From: AP-15 sp963772295
GTDB taxonomy: Bacteria > Pseudomonadota > Alphaproteobacteria > ATCC43930 > CGMCC-115725
NCBI GenBank assembly: GCA_963772295.1
Contig: CAVYWO010000017.1
Span: forward strand, 1-64,000
DNA length: 64,000 nucleotides
Reading direction: 5' to 3'
How positions within the stretch are numbered: the stretch's first letter is position 1; each line of letters opens with the position of its first letter. The translations under genes and the position numbers were made by a program. This document shows positions 27,764 to 37,901 of the stretch, in pieces. The notes below the pieces were generated by a model. It was not told the DNA's origin and searched no databases. It worked only from the letters and a program-made list of their open reading frames with translations.

Positions 27764-29149
27764 CTAGCCGAAGCGTCGCGCGAGATAGGCGTAGAGGGCG
27801 CGCAGGGCGGTGGCCTCGGCACCCTCCGGACGGCCGGCGCGAGATTGCGGGTTCCACGCAAACGCGTCGAGATGCGCCCAGGCAATCTCGGGCGGCACGA
27901 ACTCCTGCAGATAGAGCGCGGCAGTGACGGCGCCGGCATGCGGCGAGTCCGAGACGTTGTTGAGGTCGGCGACTTTGCTGTCGAGCATCTTGCGGTAGGG
28001 GCGCCACAGCGGCATCCGCCACATCGGATCGTCCTCGGCCGCGGCGGCTTCGAGGAGCCCCTGGGCCAGCGGCTCGTCGTTGCAGAACAGCGCCGCCAAA
28101 TCCGGTCCGAGCGCCACCCGCGCCGCCCCGGTCAGGGTGGCGATGTCGAAGAGCAATGCCGGGCTCTCGCTCGCCGCCTCGGTGAGCGCGTCGCACAGGA
28201 TGAGCCGACCCTCGGCGTCGGTGTTGCCGATCTCGACCGTCAGTCCCTTGCGGGTGTGGATGATGTCCAAGGGGCGCAGCGCATTGCCCGACAGCGAATT
28301 CTCGACCAGCGGCAGCAGCACGCGCAGCCGCACGCCGAGCTTCGCATCCATGATCGCTTGGGCGAGCGCGAGCATGATTGCGGCGCCGGCCATGTCCTTC
28401 TTCATCAGCCGCATGCCCGAGGCGGGCTTGAGATCGAGCCCGCCGCTGTCGAAGCAGACGCCCTTGCCGACCAGCGTCACCTTCGGCGCCGCCGGGTCGC
28501 CCCAACCGATGTCGACAAGCCGCGGCGGGCGCTGGCTGGCGCGGCCGACCGCATGGATCGTCGGGTAATTCTCGGCCAGCAATTGCTCGCCGACGATCGT
28601 CCGATGGCGGGCACCGGCCGCCTCGGCGACCTGGACCGCGGCCGCCGCCAGCTCCTCGGGTCCAAGATCGCCGGCCGGCGTGTTGACGAGGTCGCGCGCG
28701 AGGAACACCGCCGCGGCGAGCCGCAACACCCGGCCGCGGTCGGCGCCCTCGGGCCAGACCAGCCTGGCGCCGCTCGCCGGCTTGGGGTGATAGCGGGTGA
28801 AGGCATAGGTGCCGAGCGCCCAACCGAGCGCCAGCCGCGTCGGATCGGCGCCCGCGGGCGCCGCCGCGAGCCGGTAGTTCCCCTCCGGCAGCGCTTCCGG
28901 CAGCCCGGCCAGGGCCCAGATCCCGGCACCGTCCGCGGCGCCGCTGCCGACCCCGACGAGGATCGAGGCCAGCCGTCCGTCGGCGCCGGGGACCAGCGCA
29001 AATTTGCCCGGCTCGGCGGAAAAACCGATGGACTGCACCCAGTTGCGCTGGCCCTCCGGGGCCGCGCCGAGCCACAGGGGCAGCCGGTCGTGGGTTACGG
29101 CGGCCACCGGAACGGCGCCGCGGCTGTCGTCGATCAGCGAATAAGCCAT
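27764..29149 (-). CDS. Leucyl aminopeptidase family (M17) metallopeptidase
   Basis: 461 residues. Cytosolic two-metal aminopeptidase removing N-terminal residues from peptides. The M17 active site is complete: KGVCFDSGGLDLKPASGM with metal Lys and Asp, the MKKDMAGAA segment, and NTDAEGRLILCDAL, the family signature. Length fits the short PepB/M17 type with a divergent N-terminal domain. It is transcribed away from the S9 peptidase gene, sharing a 120-bp promoter gap, so the two peptide-degrading enzymes may be co-regulated. Confidence 0.88.
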   Translation of the reverse strand: MAYSLIDDSRGAVPVAAVTHDRLPLWLGAAPEGQRNWVQSIGFSAEPGKFALVPGADGRLASILVGVGSGAADGAGIWALAGLPEALPEGNYRLAAAPAGADPTRLALGWALGTYAFTRYHPKPASGARLVWPEGADRGRVLRLAAAVFLARDLVNTPAGDLGPEELAAAAVQVAEAAGARHRTIVGEQLLAENYPTIHAVGRASQRPPRLVDIGWGDPAAPKVTLVGKGVCFDSGGLDLKPASGMRLMKKDMAGAAIMLALAQAIMDAKLGVRLRVLLPLVENSLSGNALRPLDIIHTRKGLTVEIGNTDAEGRLILCDALTEAASESPALLFDIATLTGAARVALGPDLAALFCNDEPLAQGLLEAAAAEDDPMWRMPLWRPYRKMLDSKVADLNNVSDSPHAGAVTAALYLQEFVPPEIAWAHLDAFAWNPQSRAGRPEGAEATALRALYAYLARRFG

Positions 29150-29269
29150 TTTCCGTCTCGCCTTCGCGTCGTGGCGTCGCACAATGCCGCGGCCGCGGCA
29201 CCTTGCAAAGGCGGGCTTGATCTGCACCGCCGCTGCCTGATGCGCCGGCAAGACCCTTCGGAGGAATTC

Positions 29270-31243
29270 ATGCCCGAACCAAAGACCGCCCCTTACGGCT
29301 CCTGGTCCTCGCCGATCACCTCCGAAATGATCGTCGCCACGTCGATCGGGCTCGGCGAGATTCTGCTCGACGGCGCCGACGTCTACTGGCTCGAAACGCG
29401 TCCGCAGGAGGGCGGGCGATCGGTCGTCGTCCGCCGCGCTGCGGACGGCGCGATCGCCGACGTCACCCCGCCGCTCTCGGAGGGCGGCGCCGTTCCCTGC
29501 AACGTCCGCACCCGCGTTCATGAATATGGTGGCGGCGCCTATCTGGTCGATGCCGGCACCGTTTATTTCGCGAACGACGCCGATCAGCGGCTTTATCGTC
29601 AGCGGGCGGGTGCAGCACCGATGCCGATCACTCCCGAGCCCCGACAACCGGGCGGGCTGCGCTACGCCGACGGCGTCATCGACCCCGCGCGCTCGCGGAT
29701 GATCTGGGTGCGCGAGGACCACACGACGGGCGCGCCGCAGCCGGTCAATGCGATCGTCGAGATCCCGCTCGACGCGCCGGGGATTCAGCGGGTACTGCAG
29801 GCGGGCCGCGACTTCTATGCCGCACCCCGCCTCGCCCCGGACGGCAGCCGCCTTGCCTGGCTCGCCTGGGACCACCCGAACATGCCGTGGATCGGCTGCG
29901 AATTGTGGGTCGGCGAATTCTCCGGGGATGGTGCGATCGCCGGGGCCCGGCGGGTGGCCGGCGGCAATGACGAGTCGATCTTCCAGCCCGAATGGTCCCC
30001 GGACGGGGTGCTCTATTTTGTCTCCGACCGGGCCCAGGACGGGCTGCGGGGGCGATGGTGGAACCTGTTCCGGGCCCAAGGCGGCAGGGTCGAGCCGGTC
30101 TGGGTGTTGGCAGCGGAATTCGGCCGCCCGCAATGGGCGTTCCGGATGTCGACCTATGCCTTCGACGGGGTGCGGCGGCTCGTTTGCAGCTATGTCGAGG
30201 ACGGTATCCACCGGCTCGGCGTCATTGACCTTGGCTCGCTCGCGGCGGAGCCGATAGCGCTCCCCTACCAAGACATCTCGTCGGTCCGCGCCACCGCGGG
30301 ACGCGTCTATCTCCGCGGCGGCTCGCCCTTGACCCCGCCCGCGATCGTCGTCCTCGATCTCGGCGAGCGCCGGTCGACGACCCTGAGGCTCTCGACGACG
30401 CAGGATGTCGAAGCCTATCGCGGCTTCATCTCGGCGCCGGAGCCCGTCGCCTTCGACACCGAGGACGGCTTGCAGGCCTATGGCTTGTTCTACCCGCCGC
30501 GCAATGCCGATTTCGCGGCGCCCGCCGGTGATCTGTCGCCGCTCATCGTGCATTGCCACGGCGGCCCGACCGCTGCCGCCTCGGCGACATTGAGCTGGAG
30601 CACGCAATATTGGACGAGCCGGGGCTTTGCCGTCCTCGACGTCAATTACGGCGGCAGCACCGGCTATGGCCGCGAGTTCCGCCTGCGGCTGCAAGGCAAT
30701 TGGGGCGTCGTCGACGTCGCCGACTGCGTCAACGGCGCCCGCCATCTCGCCGAAATCAGGCGTGCGGTCGATCCCGAGCGCTGGGCGATCAGCGGCGGCA
30801 GCGCCGGCGGCTTCACGACCCTCGCGACGCTGACCTTCCGCAAGGAATTCAAGACCGGCGCCAGCTATTACGGCATCGGCGATCTCGAGGCGCTGGCCAA
30901 GGATACGCACAAATTCGAGAGCCGCTATCTCGACGGCCTGATTGGGCCCTACCCAGAACGCCGCGACCTCTATCTCGCCCGCTCGCCGATCCACAGCGCG
31001 CGGCTGCTGTCCGTACCGGTCGCCTTCTTCCAGGGTGCCGAAGACCGCGTCGTCCCGCCGCAGCAGGCCGAGGCGATGGTCGCGGCCCTGCGCCGCCGCG
31101 GCATCCCCTGTCTTTATCTGTTGTTCGACGGCGAGCAGCACGGGTTCCGCCGCGCCGACAACATCAAGCGGGCACTCGATGCCGAGCTCTACTTCTTTGC
31201 CGCGTTTCTCAGCAGGCAGCCGCTCGAATTCCGCGCTTCGTGA
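29270..31243 (+). CDS. S9 family prolyl oligopeptidase-type peptidase
   Basis: 657 residues, beta-propeller N-terminal half then an alpha/beta-hydrolase. The catalytic Ser is in ISGGSAGGFTTLATLTF, Asp in FFQGAEDRVVPPQQAEAM and His in FDGEQHGFRRADN. HCHGGPTAAASATLSWSTQY is the oxyanion-hole HGGP motif. No signal peptide, so it acts in the cytosol on short peptides or acylated amino acids. The start has CGGAGGAATTC directly before the ATG, an excellent ribosome site. It is divergent to the M17 aminopeptidase gene. Confidence 0.88.
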   Translation: MPEPKTAPYGSWSSPITSEMIVATSIGLGEILLDGADVYWLETRPQEGGRSVVVRRAADGAIADVTPPLSEGGAVPCNVRTRVHEYGGGAYLVDAGTVYFANDADQRLYRQRAGAAPMPITPEPRQPGGLRYADGVIDPARSRMIWVREDHTTGAPQPVNAIVEIPLDAPGIQRVLQAGRDFYAAPRLAPDGSRLAWLAWDHPNMPWIGCELWVGEFSGDGAIAGARRVAGGNDESIFQPEWSPDGVLYFVSDRAQDGLRGRWWNLFRAQGGRVEPVWVLAAEFGRPQWAFRMSTYAFDGVRRLVCSYVEDGIHRLGVIDLGSLAAEPIALPYQDISSVRATAGRVYLRGGSPLTPPAIVVLDLGERRSTTLRLSTTQDVEAYRGFISAPEPVAFDTEDGLQAYGLFYPPRNADFAAPAGDLSPLIVHCHGGPTAAASATLSWSTQYWTSRGFAVLDVNYGGSTGYGREFRLRLQGNWGVVDVADCVNGARHLAEIRRAVDPERWAISGGSAGGFTTLATLTFRKEFKTGASYYGIGDLEALAKDTHKFESRYLDGLIGPYPERRDLYLARSPIHSARLLSVPVAFFQGAEDRVVPPQQAEAMVAALRRRGIPCLYLLFDGEQHGFRRADNIKRALDAELYFFAAFLSRQPLEFRAS

Positions 31244-31251
31244 AACCTCGA

Positions 31252-31846
31252 TCAGTTCGGTCGAGGCGCTGCCGCCTTGAAACGACGAAAGAGTGCGTCG
31301 GCAGAGGCTGCCGAGTCGCAGCGCTCGATCACTCGCTGGCGGCCCGCCAGAGCCAAGCGGCGCGCCAGCGTCGGCGACAAAAGCAGCAGCTCGACCCGAT
31401 CCGCGAGCCCGGCGGCGTCGCCAGGTGCGACAGTGAACCCGGTTATGTTGTCGACGACCGTTTCGGCGATCCCGCCGGACAGCGACGCCACGATCGGGCG
31501 GGCGCAGCTCATGGCTTCGAGCGGAACCAAGCCGTAAGGCTCCTCACCGAGGGTCGGGTAGATGTCGATGTCGGCGTCGCTGTAGAGACGCGGCATGTCC
31601 CTGTAGGCCGCAGACACAAAGCGCACGCGGCTGGCGAGACCGAGTTCTTCGGTTCAGCAACTCGGTGCTGATTACATCGCAGCCCTCGATCGCAATCGGT
31701 TGCGGCTCGCCGGTAAGGATCGTGACGGCGCAGCCGCGGCCGCCAAGCTGGTGCGCGAGATCGGCGAGGTGGGATTCGACTCCGCCCGTCGTCGGCGGAA
31801 ACGTCGAATGGACGTCGAGCACCGGCAACCGCTCAGGCGAACTCAT
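31252..31846 (-). pseudogene. Glycosyltransferase family 4 (GT-B), internally deleted
   Basis: Two ends of a GT4 enzyme remain. The front starts at 31846 with VLDVHSTFPPTTGGVESHLA and HQLGGRGCAVTILTGEPQ. The rear carries the sugar-nucleotide site DIYPTLGEEPYGLVPLEAMS and ARPIVASLSGGIAETV. Between them, near 31660, around 150 residues and the frame are missing compared with a usual ~370-residue enzyme. Its ATG overlaps the stop of the upstream hydrolase gene (ATGA), so the two were once co-translated. It cannot make an active enzyme as it stands. Confidence 0.75.
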
Positions 31847-33125
31847 GCGCCGGAACGACAATCGAGCGGTCTGTCCGTCAGCCGGGCGAGCGCGGCGCTC
31901 ATGTACATGAGCCCTGCAGCCGTCCAACCCTGAATTTGGTTCTCCGGCGGCTCTCGGCGTCGCAGGAGGAGTGTCTGATCGGTCAGGGGGTCGACGGCGA
32001 GGGCGCCGTCGAGCGCGAGGTATAGCTCGCAGGGGGTGCCGATCTTCTCGACCGCGGCGATGACGCCCTCGATGACGCGCCGCGCCTCGGCCGTATATCC
32101 GTAGCGCAAGAGTCCTCTAAGCAAATATCGCGTTGTCGAACGGCCAAATATTGCTGCGGTGATAGGAAAATGGCGCAAAGAACGAAGATGCGGCGGAGAG
32201 CGTCCGCACCCCGTAGCGGCTGAGGAGATCGGGCATCATCAGGCGTCTGATCAGAGAGGGCACGCGATCGTCGGGTAGGATTCCCGACCAAAGTGCATGT
32301 CCGGCGTCGGACGAGATCATCGGGATCGGCCGCTTTGCCGCATCGAGTGCGATCAGAGGGCAGTCTTGGCCATCGATCCAAAAGAGTTTCGCGACACGGC
32401 TCGCGAGCACGGAGGCTCTGGAGCGCAGATCGCGTTCCGCAGCGCTGTCGCCAAGTCGTTCGAAATAAACCGCTGCGGCGAGCCACGCCTTGAACGCATA
32501 GGCCTGTACCGAAAGCCACGCGATCGGATGGGGCGGTATGTCCTCACCGGTCGAGACCAGGCTGTCGAAACTATCGCGCCAAGGTTCATTCAAAAGATTT
32601 TTCGGGCTTCGTCGCCGATACTCCAGCAATCGGTCGTGGTCTTCGTCGGCAACAGTTTCGATCCAGCTCAAAGCGAGCCGCAATGCACGCACCAGCGGCG
32701 CGTCAATCAGCTCCGATCCGAACTGTTCCGCCGCTTCGCAACAGGCGATAACGAACAGGAACGTCTGGTCGAACCCGCTATAGGACAACCCGCCCTCGAA
32801 CTGAATGTTCATGCGCCGCAGCCGTTCATCCAGCCGCGCGCGGCACTCATGCGGAATCTTACCCGGCTGCTCCTCGATCGCATCGCGGGTGACGCGGCCT
32901 TGACGAGCAGCCAGCGCTCGGATGCTGTCGAACCCAATCCCTGAACAAGGGGTCGGGAAAAAGCTCGATGACATCCAGGAGAGACAGGACGATCCACAAC
33001 GAGTCGCGGCCAAACAGCGCGGCATAGTCGCCAGTCCCGGCCTCGCTCGCGTCAAATCCCCAAGGCCGGCGCAGCATGTTCAGATGACGGACAGCAAAAT
33101 CCCAGCAGCGTTGCGGATCAAGCAT
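31843..33125 (-). pseudogene. Amylo-alpha-1,6-glucosidase-like glycoside hydrolase, two frameshifts
   Basis: The pieces in order are DYAALFGRDSLWIVLSLLDV, the central YSGFDQTFLFVIACCEAAEQ and WLSVQAYAFKAWLAAAVYFE, SSFFAPFSYHRSNIWPFDNA, then GLLRYGYTAEARRVIEGVI. This is the six-hairpin barrel of debranching or glycosylglycerate-hydrolase proteins. The frame changes near 32940 (after LFRDWVR) and near 32120 (after NAIFA). It starts at 33125, overlapping the stop of the upstream membrane protein, and ends on the glycosyltransferase start. Substrate is unknown; co-occurrence with a GT4 enzyme suggests turnover of a small glycoside. Confidence 0.7.
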
Positions 33126-33824
33126 GGTCGACATCAACACGAGGCCCGGCCTTCGACTTCCGGCGGATCAGCCGCCCGGTGTCGCCGCGGGTCATAATCC
33201 CCACCCAAGCTATAATAAAGGCAAAGAGCAGCAAGCTGCCGAGACCAGCGGGCGCCCACATAATCGGGTGCCGGGAAGTGTGCATACCCGGCAGAAACGG
33301 CAGGGCGAGCGCACCGAGCGGCAATAGGGCGAAGATGAACAGGGTCGGGATGCCAAACATAAAAAAGCGAAACGTTCCGCGCCTCTCGAATTCACGGACA
33401 AAAATTTCATAGCCGGGCAATCGGTCAACTCCAGCAGTCCTGGCCAGCGCGGGCATGATCGCATGCTGAATAAAACGGCCGATATTGGCAATATTTGCTG
33501 CCTGATCGACTTACATCATCCCCAAAATTGGAAAGACGATCGGAATAACGAGCAATATGCGGGGATCCGCTTATTGCGCGAAGTAGAAGCCGGCGATCAC
33601 CCGATTGCAGTAATGTTCAGCGATACGATCGCTGCCTGGGCGGTCGATCGGTTCTGGATCTCGGCCCGCAGCGCCGTGAATTGCACGAGAAGCACGGTCC
33701 CGATTTGCTTCTGGGCGTCGCTCAGCGCCTCGCCTGCGGCGCGACCAGAACCTCCCCCGTTGTTTTCCACGACAAGCCCAGATTCCGGAATCCGGGCGGC
33801 ACCATCGAAACCGCTGCCGTGCAC
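33118..33824 (-). pseudogene. Membrane protein of unknown function, with a frameshift and in-frame stops
   Basis: A C-terminal 112-codon frame (33456-33118) has two hydrophobic helices (FMFGIPTLFIFALLPLGALA and APAGLGSLLLFAFIIAWVG). Reading upstream in the same frame through TAA stops at two places recovers IPIVFPILGMM and VDQAANIANIGRFIQHAIMP. One base over, LLVQFTALRAEIQNRSTAQA and IVSLNITAIG form the front. These join into one protein with an N-terminal helix pair. Stops as well as a frameshift show true decay. Its end overlaps the hydrolase start. Confidence 0.65.
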
Positions 33825-33961
33825 GGTGAACAGATCTTATAACACGCGCCTGCCTCGCCCGCTCGCGGTTTGGCGGAACGCTGCGTCGCGGGCTTGCATT
33901 TCCAGCGCTGGCGCGCGACGCTGTTGCCCGTCATTCCACCGGGCGATCTGGAGAAAAAGCC
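33825..33961 (+). other. Possible 3' end of a lost gene upstream of the molybdenum hydroxylase
   Basis: One plus-strand frame gives about 40 codons ending ATLLPVIPPGDLEKKP and stopping at TGA that overlaps the GTG start of the hydroxylase as GTGA. Third positions are GC-rich, as in genuine coding DNA here, but the fragment starts after a TAA and matches no family. Confidence 0.3.
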
Positions 33962-36245
33962 GTGAACGATATCGCACCGTCGCGCTTCAAATGGGTTGGA
34001 ACTCGGCCGATCCGTCCGGACGGGGTGCCGAAGGTCACGGGGCGGGCGATGTACGGCGCCGATCTGGCGATGGCCGGGGCGCTCTACGGCAAGATCATCC
34101 GCTCGCCCCATGCCCATGCCCGGATCCGCTCGATCGACGCGTCGAAGGCGCTCCAATTGCCGGGCGTCAAGGCGGTGGTCACCGCCGCCGATTTTCCCCA
34201 GCAGAAATTCGAATACCAGGGCCCGGAGCGGGTGCAGCAGAATTTCTGGCACATCACCCGCAACGTCATGGCGCGCGAGAAGGCGCTCTACGAGGGCCAT
34301 GCCGTCGCCGCAGTCGCGGCGATCGACAAGAACACGGCCGACGAGGCGGCGGCGCTGGTCGAGATCGACTACGAAGTATTGCCGCACGTGATCGACGTCG
34401 ATGCGGCAATGGCGCCCGATGCGCCATTGCTGTTCGAGGACATGATCACCCGCGGCGTCGAGCCGGCGCCGAGCAAACCCTCGAACATCGCCAAGCGGGT
34501 CGAATTTGCGATCGGCGATCTCGACCGGGGCTTTGCCGAGGCCGATTACGTCATCGAAAAGGAGTTCAAGACCGCGGCCGTGCATCAGGCCTATATCGAG
34601 CCGCATGCGACGGTCGCGCGGATCGACGCCGACGGCCAGGGCGAGATCTGGGCGTCGAGCCAGGGCCATTTTGTCGTGCGCGCGCTGACCGCGAAGCTGC
34701 TCGGCGTCGCGATCGGCGATCTCCGGGTCACCGCGGCCGAAATCGGCGGCGGCTTTGGCGGCAAGACCATCGTCTATCTCGAACCGGTGGCGGCGGCGCT
34801 GTCGCGCAAGACCGGCCGGCCGGTCAAGATCGTGATGAGCCGCGACGAGGTGTTCAAGGCCTCGGGCCCGACCTCGGGCGCCTCGATGTGGGTCAAGATC
34901 GGCGTCACCAGGGACGGCAGGATCACCGCCGCCGACGGCGTCTTCAAGTTCCAGGCCGGCGCCTTTCCCGGCTCGCCGGTGATGAACGCGTGCCTCTGCG
35001 CCTTTGCCCCCTATGACATCCCGAATGCGCGCGCGATCGGCTATGACGTCGTCTGCAACCGGCCGAAATCGGCCGCCTATCGCGCGCCGGGATCGCCGAT
35101 CTCGGCGTTTGCGGTCGAGAGCGTGCTCGACATGCTGGCCAAGAAGGTCGGCATGGACCCGCTGCAATTCCGCCTGAGGAACGCGGCGCGGCCGGGGACG
35201 ACGATGATCTACGGACCAAAGATGGCGCATCGCGGCTATGTCGAGACGCTCGAAGCGCTGATCAACCATCCGGCCTATCGCGCGCCCTTGGGCAAGAACC
35301 AGGGGCGCGGCGTCGCCTCCGGTTATTGGTTCAACGGCGGCGGCGAGTTCGAGCGCCAGCGTCCAGGTCAACGAGGACGGCACCGTCCTCGTCGCCACCG
35401 GCAGCCCGGATATCGGCGGCTCGCGCGCTTCGATGGCGCTGATGGCGGCCGAGACGCTCGGCGTCGACTACAACCTGGTGCGCTCGATCGTCGCCGATAC
35501 CGCGTCGATCGGCTACACCCATGTGACCGGCGGCTCGCGCGTCACCTTCGCGACCGGCATGGCGGTGGTCGAGGCGAGCAAAAAGGTGATCGACGATCTG
35601 CGCGCCCGGGCCGCGATCATCTGGGACGTCGATGTCGACGGCGTCGTCTGGGAGGACGGCCAGGCCAGGCCGGCCGGCGCCAATGTCGGCGATTTCCCGC
35701 CGCTGTCGCTCAAGGAATTGGCAGCCAAAAAGGCGCTGACCGGCGGCCCGATCGGGGCCCAGGCCTCGGTCAATGCCGGCGGCATGGCGCCCGGCTTTTC
35801 GACCCAGTTCTGCGATCTCGAGGTCGATCCCGAAACCGGCAAAGTGACGATCCTGCGCTATGTGGCGGCCCAGGACGTCGGCAAGGCGATCCATCCCTCC
35901 TATGTCGAGGGCCAGATCCAGGGCGGCGTGGCCCAAGGCATCGGCTGGGCCTTGAACGAGGAATACATCTACGATCGGGCCGGGCGGCTCGACAATCCGG
36001 GCTTCCTCGACTACCGGGTGCCGGTCACCTCCGACGTACCGATGATCGAGGCGATCCTCGTCGAGGTGCCGAACCCCGCCCACCCGTTCGGCGCCAAAGG
36101 CGTCGGCGAGGTCAATATCGTGCCGCCGATGGCGGCGATCGCCAACGCCATCGACAATGCGGTCGGCCGCCGGCTGACCGAATTGCCGATGTCGCCGCCC
36201 AAGATCGTCGCCGCCCTCGATACGGCTGCGGCCGCCGACGATTAA
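33962..36245 (+). pseudogene. Molybdenum hydroxylase large subunit (xanthine/aldehyde dehydrogenase family), frameshifted
   Basis: A ~760-residue molybdopterin-binding large subunit (CoxL/XdhB family) that oxidises aldehydes, purines or similar with water as oxygen donor. Seen: DGVPKVTGRAMYGADLAMAG, HQAYIEPHATVARIDADGQG, EIGGGFGGKTIVYLEP for the cofactor, SAAYRAPGSPISAFAVES, and the catalytic Glu in HPFGAKGVGEVNIV. After FNGGGE (about 35350) one extra T shifts the frame; the rest reads SASVQVNEDGTVLVATGSPD onward to a stop at 36245. The start is GTG. No iron-sulfur or FAD subunit gene is adjacent, so even without the indel it would need partners elsewhere. Confidence 0.85.
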
Positions 36246-36257
36246 CGGCATAATCCT

Positions 36258-36340
36258 GTCATTGCGAGGAGCGGAGCGACGAAGCAATCTCAATGGAGCG
36301 GGCCAATTGCTTGAGATTGCTTCGCTGCGCTCGCAATGAC
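36258..36340. repeat. Palindromic intergenic repeat (REP-like)
   Basis: GTCATTGCGAGGAGCGGAGC at the left pairs with its near-complement at the right, GCTGCGCTCGCAATGAC, with GAAGCAATCTCAA / TTGAGATTGCTTC as the inner arms. This short mobile palindrome is widespread in intergenic DNA of several proteobacterial groups. Here it separates the hydroxylase and MoaD-like genes and could form a hairpin in their transcript. Confidence 0.75.
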
Positions 36341-36365
36341 CGCCGGGTGGCAGGGGACTAAAGCG

Positions 36366-36626
36366 ATGATAGAGACGACCGCGCGGGTGACGCTGTCGAG
36401 CGGCTTCAGCCGCCGCTACACCGGCGGGGTGCGCGAATTCGAGGTCGCGGCGAGAAACCTGCGCGGCGTCATCAAAGCCTTGGACAAGCTCTATCCCGGC
36501 CTCGGCGAACATCTCGAAGAAGAAACCACGGTCGCGATCGACGGCGAGATCCAGGAGGTCGGTTATCTGCAGCCGCTGCGCCAAGGCAGCGAGGTGTTCT
36601 TCATCCCGAAGATCGAAGGCGGGTAA
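36366..36626 (+). CDS. MoaD/ThiS-family sulfur carrier protein
   Basis: 86 residues ending in the Gly-Gly (FFIPKIEGG) that is adenylated and thiocarboxylated in this ubiquitin-fold family. The body shows EVAARNLRGVIKALDKLYPG and TVAIDGEIQEVGYLQPLRQG. It follows a molybdopterin enzyme, so it more likely donates sulfur for molybdenum-cofactor synthesis (MoaD) than thiamine. The start at 36366 is preferred, with AGGGGAC upstream; an earlier Met at 36336 lies within the REP-like repeat. No MoaE is nearby. Confidence 0.8.
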   Translation: MIETTARVTLSSGFSRRYTGGVREFEVAARNLRGVIKALDKLYPGLGEHLEEETTVAIDGEIQEVGYLQPLRQGSEVFFIPKIEGG

Positions 36627-36671
36627 TCAAAGACGGTCGATCACGTTGGCGTCGCCAGTGAATTCGACCCT

Positions 36672-36739
36672 CGCCGGGCGCGCGCAAAATCATCCACATC
36701 GACATGGATGCGTTCTACGCGTCGGTCGAACAGCGCGAC
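36672..36739 (+). repeat. 68-bp duplicate of the dinB 5' end
   Basis: This segment is identical to 40533-40600, covering dinB codons from the third onward (KIIHIDMDAFYASVEQRD). After 36739 the match stops. It has no start codon or reading frame of its own and is a fragment left by duplication or recombination. The two copies are in direct orientation and bracket the toxin-antitoxin and intron region. Confidence 0.9.
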
Positions 36740-36903
36740 CGGCGCGCACCGCTCGTTGACATGTAGACGGCTCCTGTTGATTTCTTCGCGACACCCAGCT
36801 CGCCTTTTGGACGCTCGAGGACGCACGGGCGCCGAGGACGACGGTCGGGTGCCGGAGCTGCTCAAGTCGGCAGTGAAGCGCTTCGCCTAACGCCGGCACC
36901 GAG

Positions 36904-37497
36904 ATGGCGATCGCAACTCTTACCCCGCGCGAAGTTGCCGAACTGGCGGGCACCCCACTACGCGTCGTCGATAGGGCGGTACAAGACCACGTCCTGGTGG
37001 CGCGTCGCCCGCCGGGCCGGGCCGGAAGACGGACCTCGCAGCAGCTGCTCCCATCCCACGCGGTTGCCTACGCAGCAGTCGTAGCGAAGCTCGATCTGAA
37101 GTTGACGAAAGCTCATAAGAAGCGGCTGTTGGACAAACTCGCGCGCCTGCAGCCCGCAGAGATCCGAACTGCCCGGTTCGAGATCACCCCGGCCGTCGAG
37201 ATCGACATCGGCCGGCTCGTTGGAGACGCGATGGATCGGACCGAGCATTACCGCACCATGCGAGACAAATTCATTGTCAACGATGAAGCGGTAAAAGGCG
37301 GTACGCCGATCGTTCGCGGGACTCGGATGACGGTTTATTCGGTACTCGGCCGCATTGAACACGGCGACACCGTTGAGGACGTGCTCGCCGACAATCCCGA
37401 CCTGCAGCGCGAGGCGATCGACGCGGCAATCATCTATGCCCGAACGCACCCACTAATTGCACGCCGGGGCGGTAAGCCCTGGTCTGATGCAGCGTGA
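36904..37497 (+). CDS. DUF433-family antitoxin with N-terminal helix-turn-helix
   Basis: 197 residues. The N-terminal ~65 residues look like a MerR-type or similar DNA-binding domain (TPREVAELAGTPLRVVDRAV). The C-terminal ~65 are the DUF433 domain: GGTPIVRGTRMTVYSVLGRI and VEDVLADNPDLQREAIDAAI. Such two-part proteins neutralise DUF5615 PIN-like toxins and repress their own operon. The stop overlaps the GTG start of the toxin gene (GTGA). The intact frames of both genes indicate a functional type II toxin-antitoxin pair. Confidence 0.82.
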   Translation: MAIATLTPREVAELAGTPLRVVDRAVQDHVLVARRPPGRAGRRTSQQLLPSHAVAYAAVVAKLDLKLTKAHKKRLLDKLARLQPAEIRTARFEITPAVEIDIGRLVGDAMDRTEHYRTMRDKFIVNDEAVKGGTPIVRGTRMTVYSVLGRIEHGDTVEDVLADNPDLQREAIDAAIIYARTHPLIARRGGKPWSDAA

Positions 37498-37901
37498 GGT
37501 TTTTCGTCGACGAGTGCCTTTCGCCTCAGCTTGCGATCCGGCTCAATAGCATCGGGCGACACGACGCCGTCCACCCATTGCACGTCGGCCGACGCGGTGC
37601 ACCAGATCACAGCGTGCTCGCGTGGTGCATCGAGGAAGACCGCATCATCGTCACGCAGAATGCGCGAGATTTTCGGCGCTTGATCGGGCGGACAGAGCTG
37701 CACCCCGGGCTGATCACCCTGCCCTCGGTCGACCGTGAGGGAACCTGGACCTTGCTGCAAGCCGCCATTGCGTTTCTGGAAAATCGGGGAGAGCCCACAA
37801 GGATCATGGTGAACCACGTTTTGGAGGTGCAACTGACCACCGAGCTAACGCTTAGTTCGATGTTCCTGCCCCGAGGCCGAGGGCATCCTCAAGCACCGTG
37901 A
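37494..37901 (+). CDS. DUF5615 PIN-like toxin (VapC-like ribonuclease)
   Basis: 135 residues from a GTG overlapping the antitoxin stop. RFFVDECLSPQLAIRL carries the first acidic residues of the PIN-like site and DRIIVTQNARDFRRLIGR the second cluster, in the usual DUF5615 order. The pair with DUF433 is known as a type II toxin-antitoxin module; the toxin is expected to cut RNA. The tail beyond RIMVNHVLEVQL is not conserved and may be altered. Downstream DNA is scrambled. Confidence 0.8.
   Translation: MRFFVDECLSPQLAIRLNSIGRHDAVHPLHVGRRGAPDHSVLAWCIEEDRIIVTQNARDFRRLIGRTELHPGLITLPSVDREGTWTLLQAAIAFLENRGEPTRIMVNHVLEVQLTTELTLSSMFLPRGRGHPQAP

Noticed and set aside
27764..31243. Very long open frames on both strands across the M17 and S9 peptidase genes
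   Set aside because: They are by-products of GC-rich codon bias; only the called frames contain family motifs, starts with ribosome sites and complete active sites.
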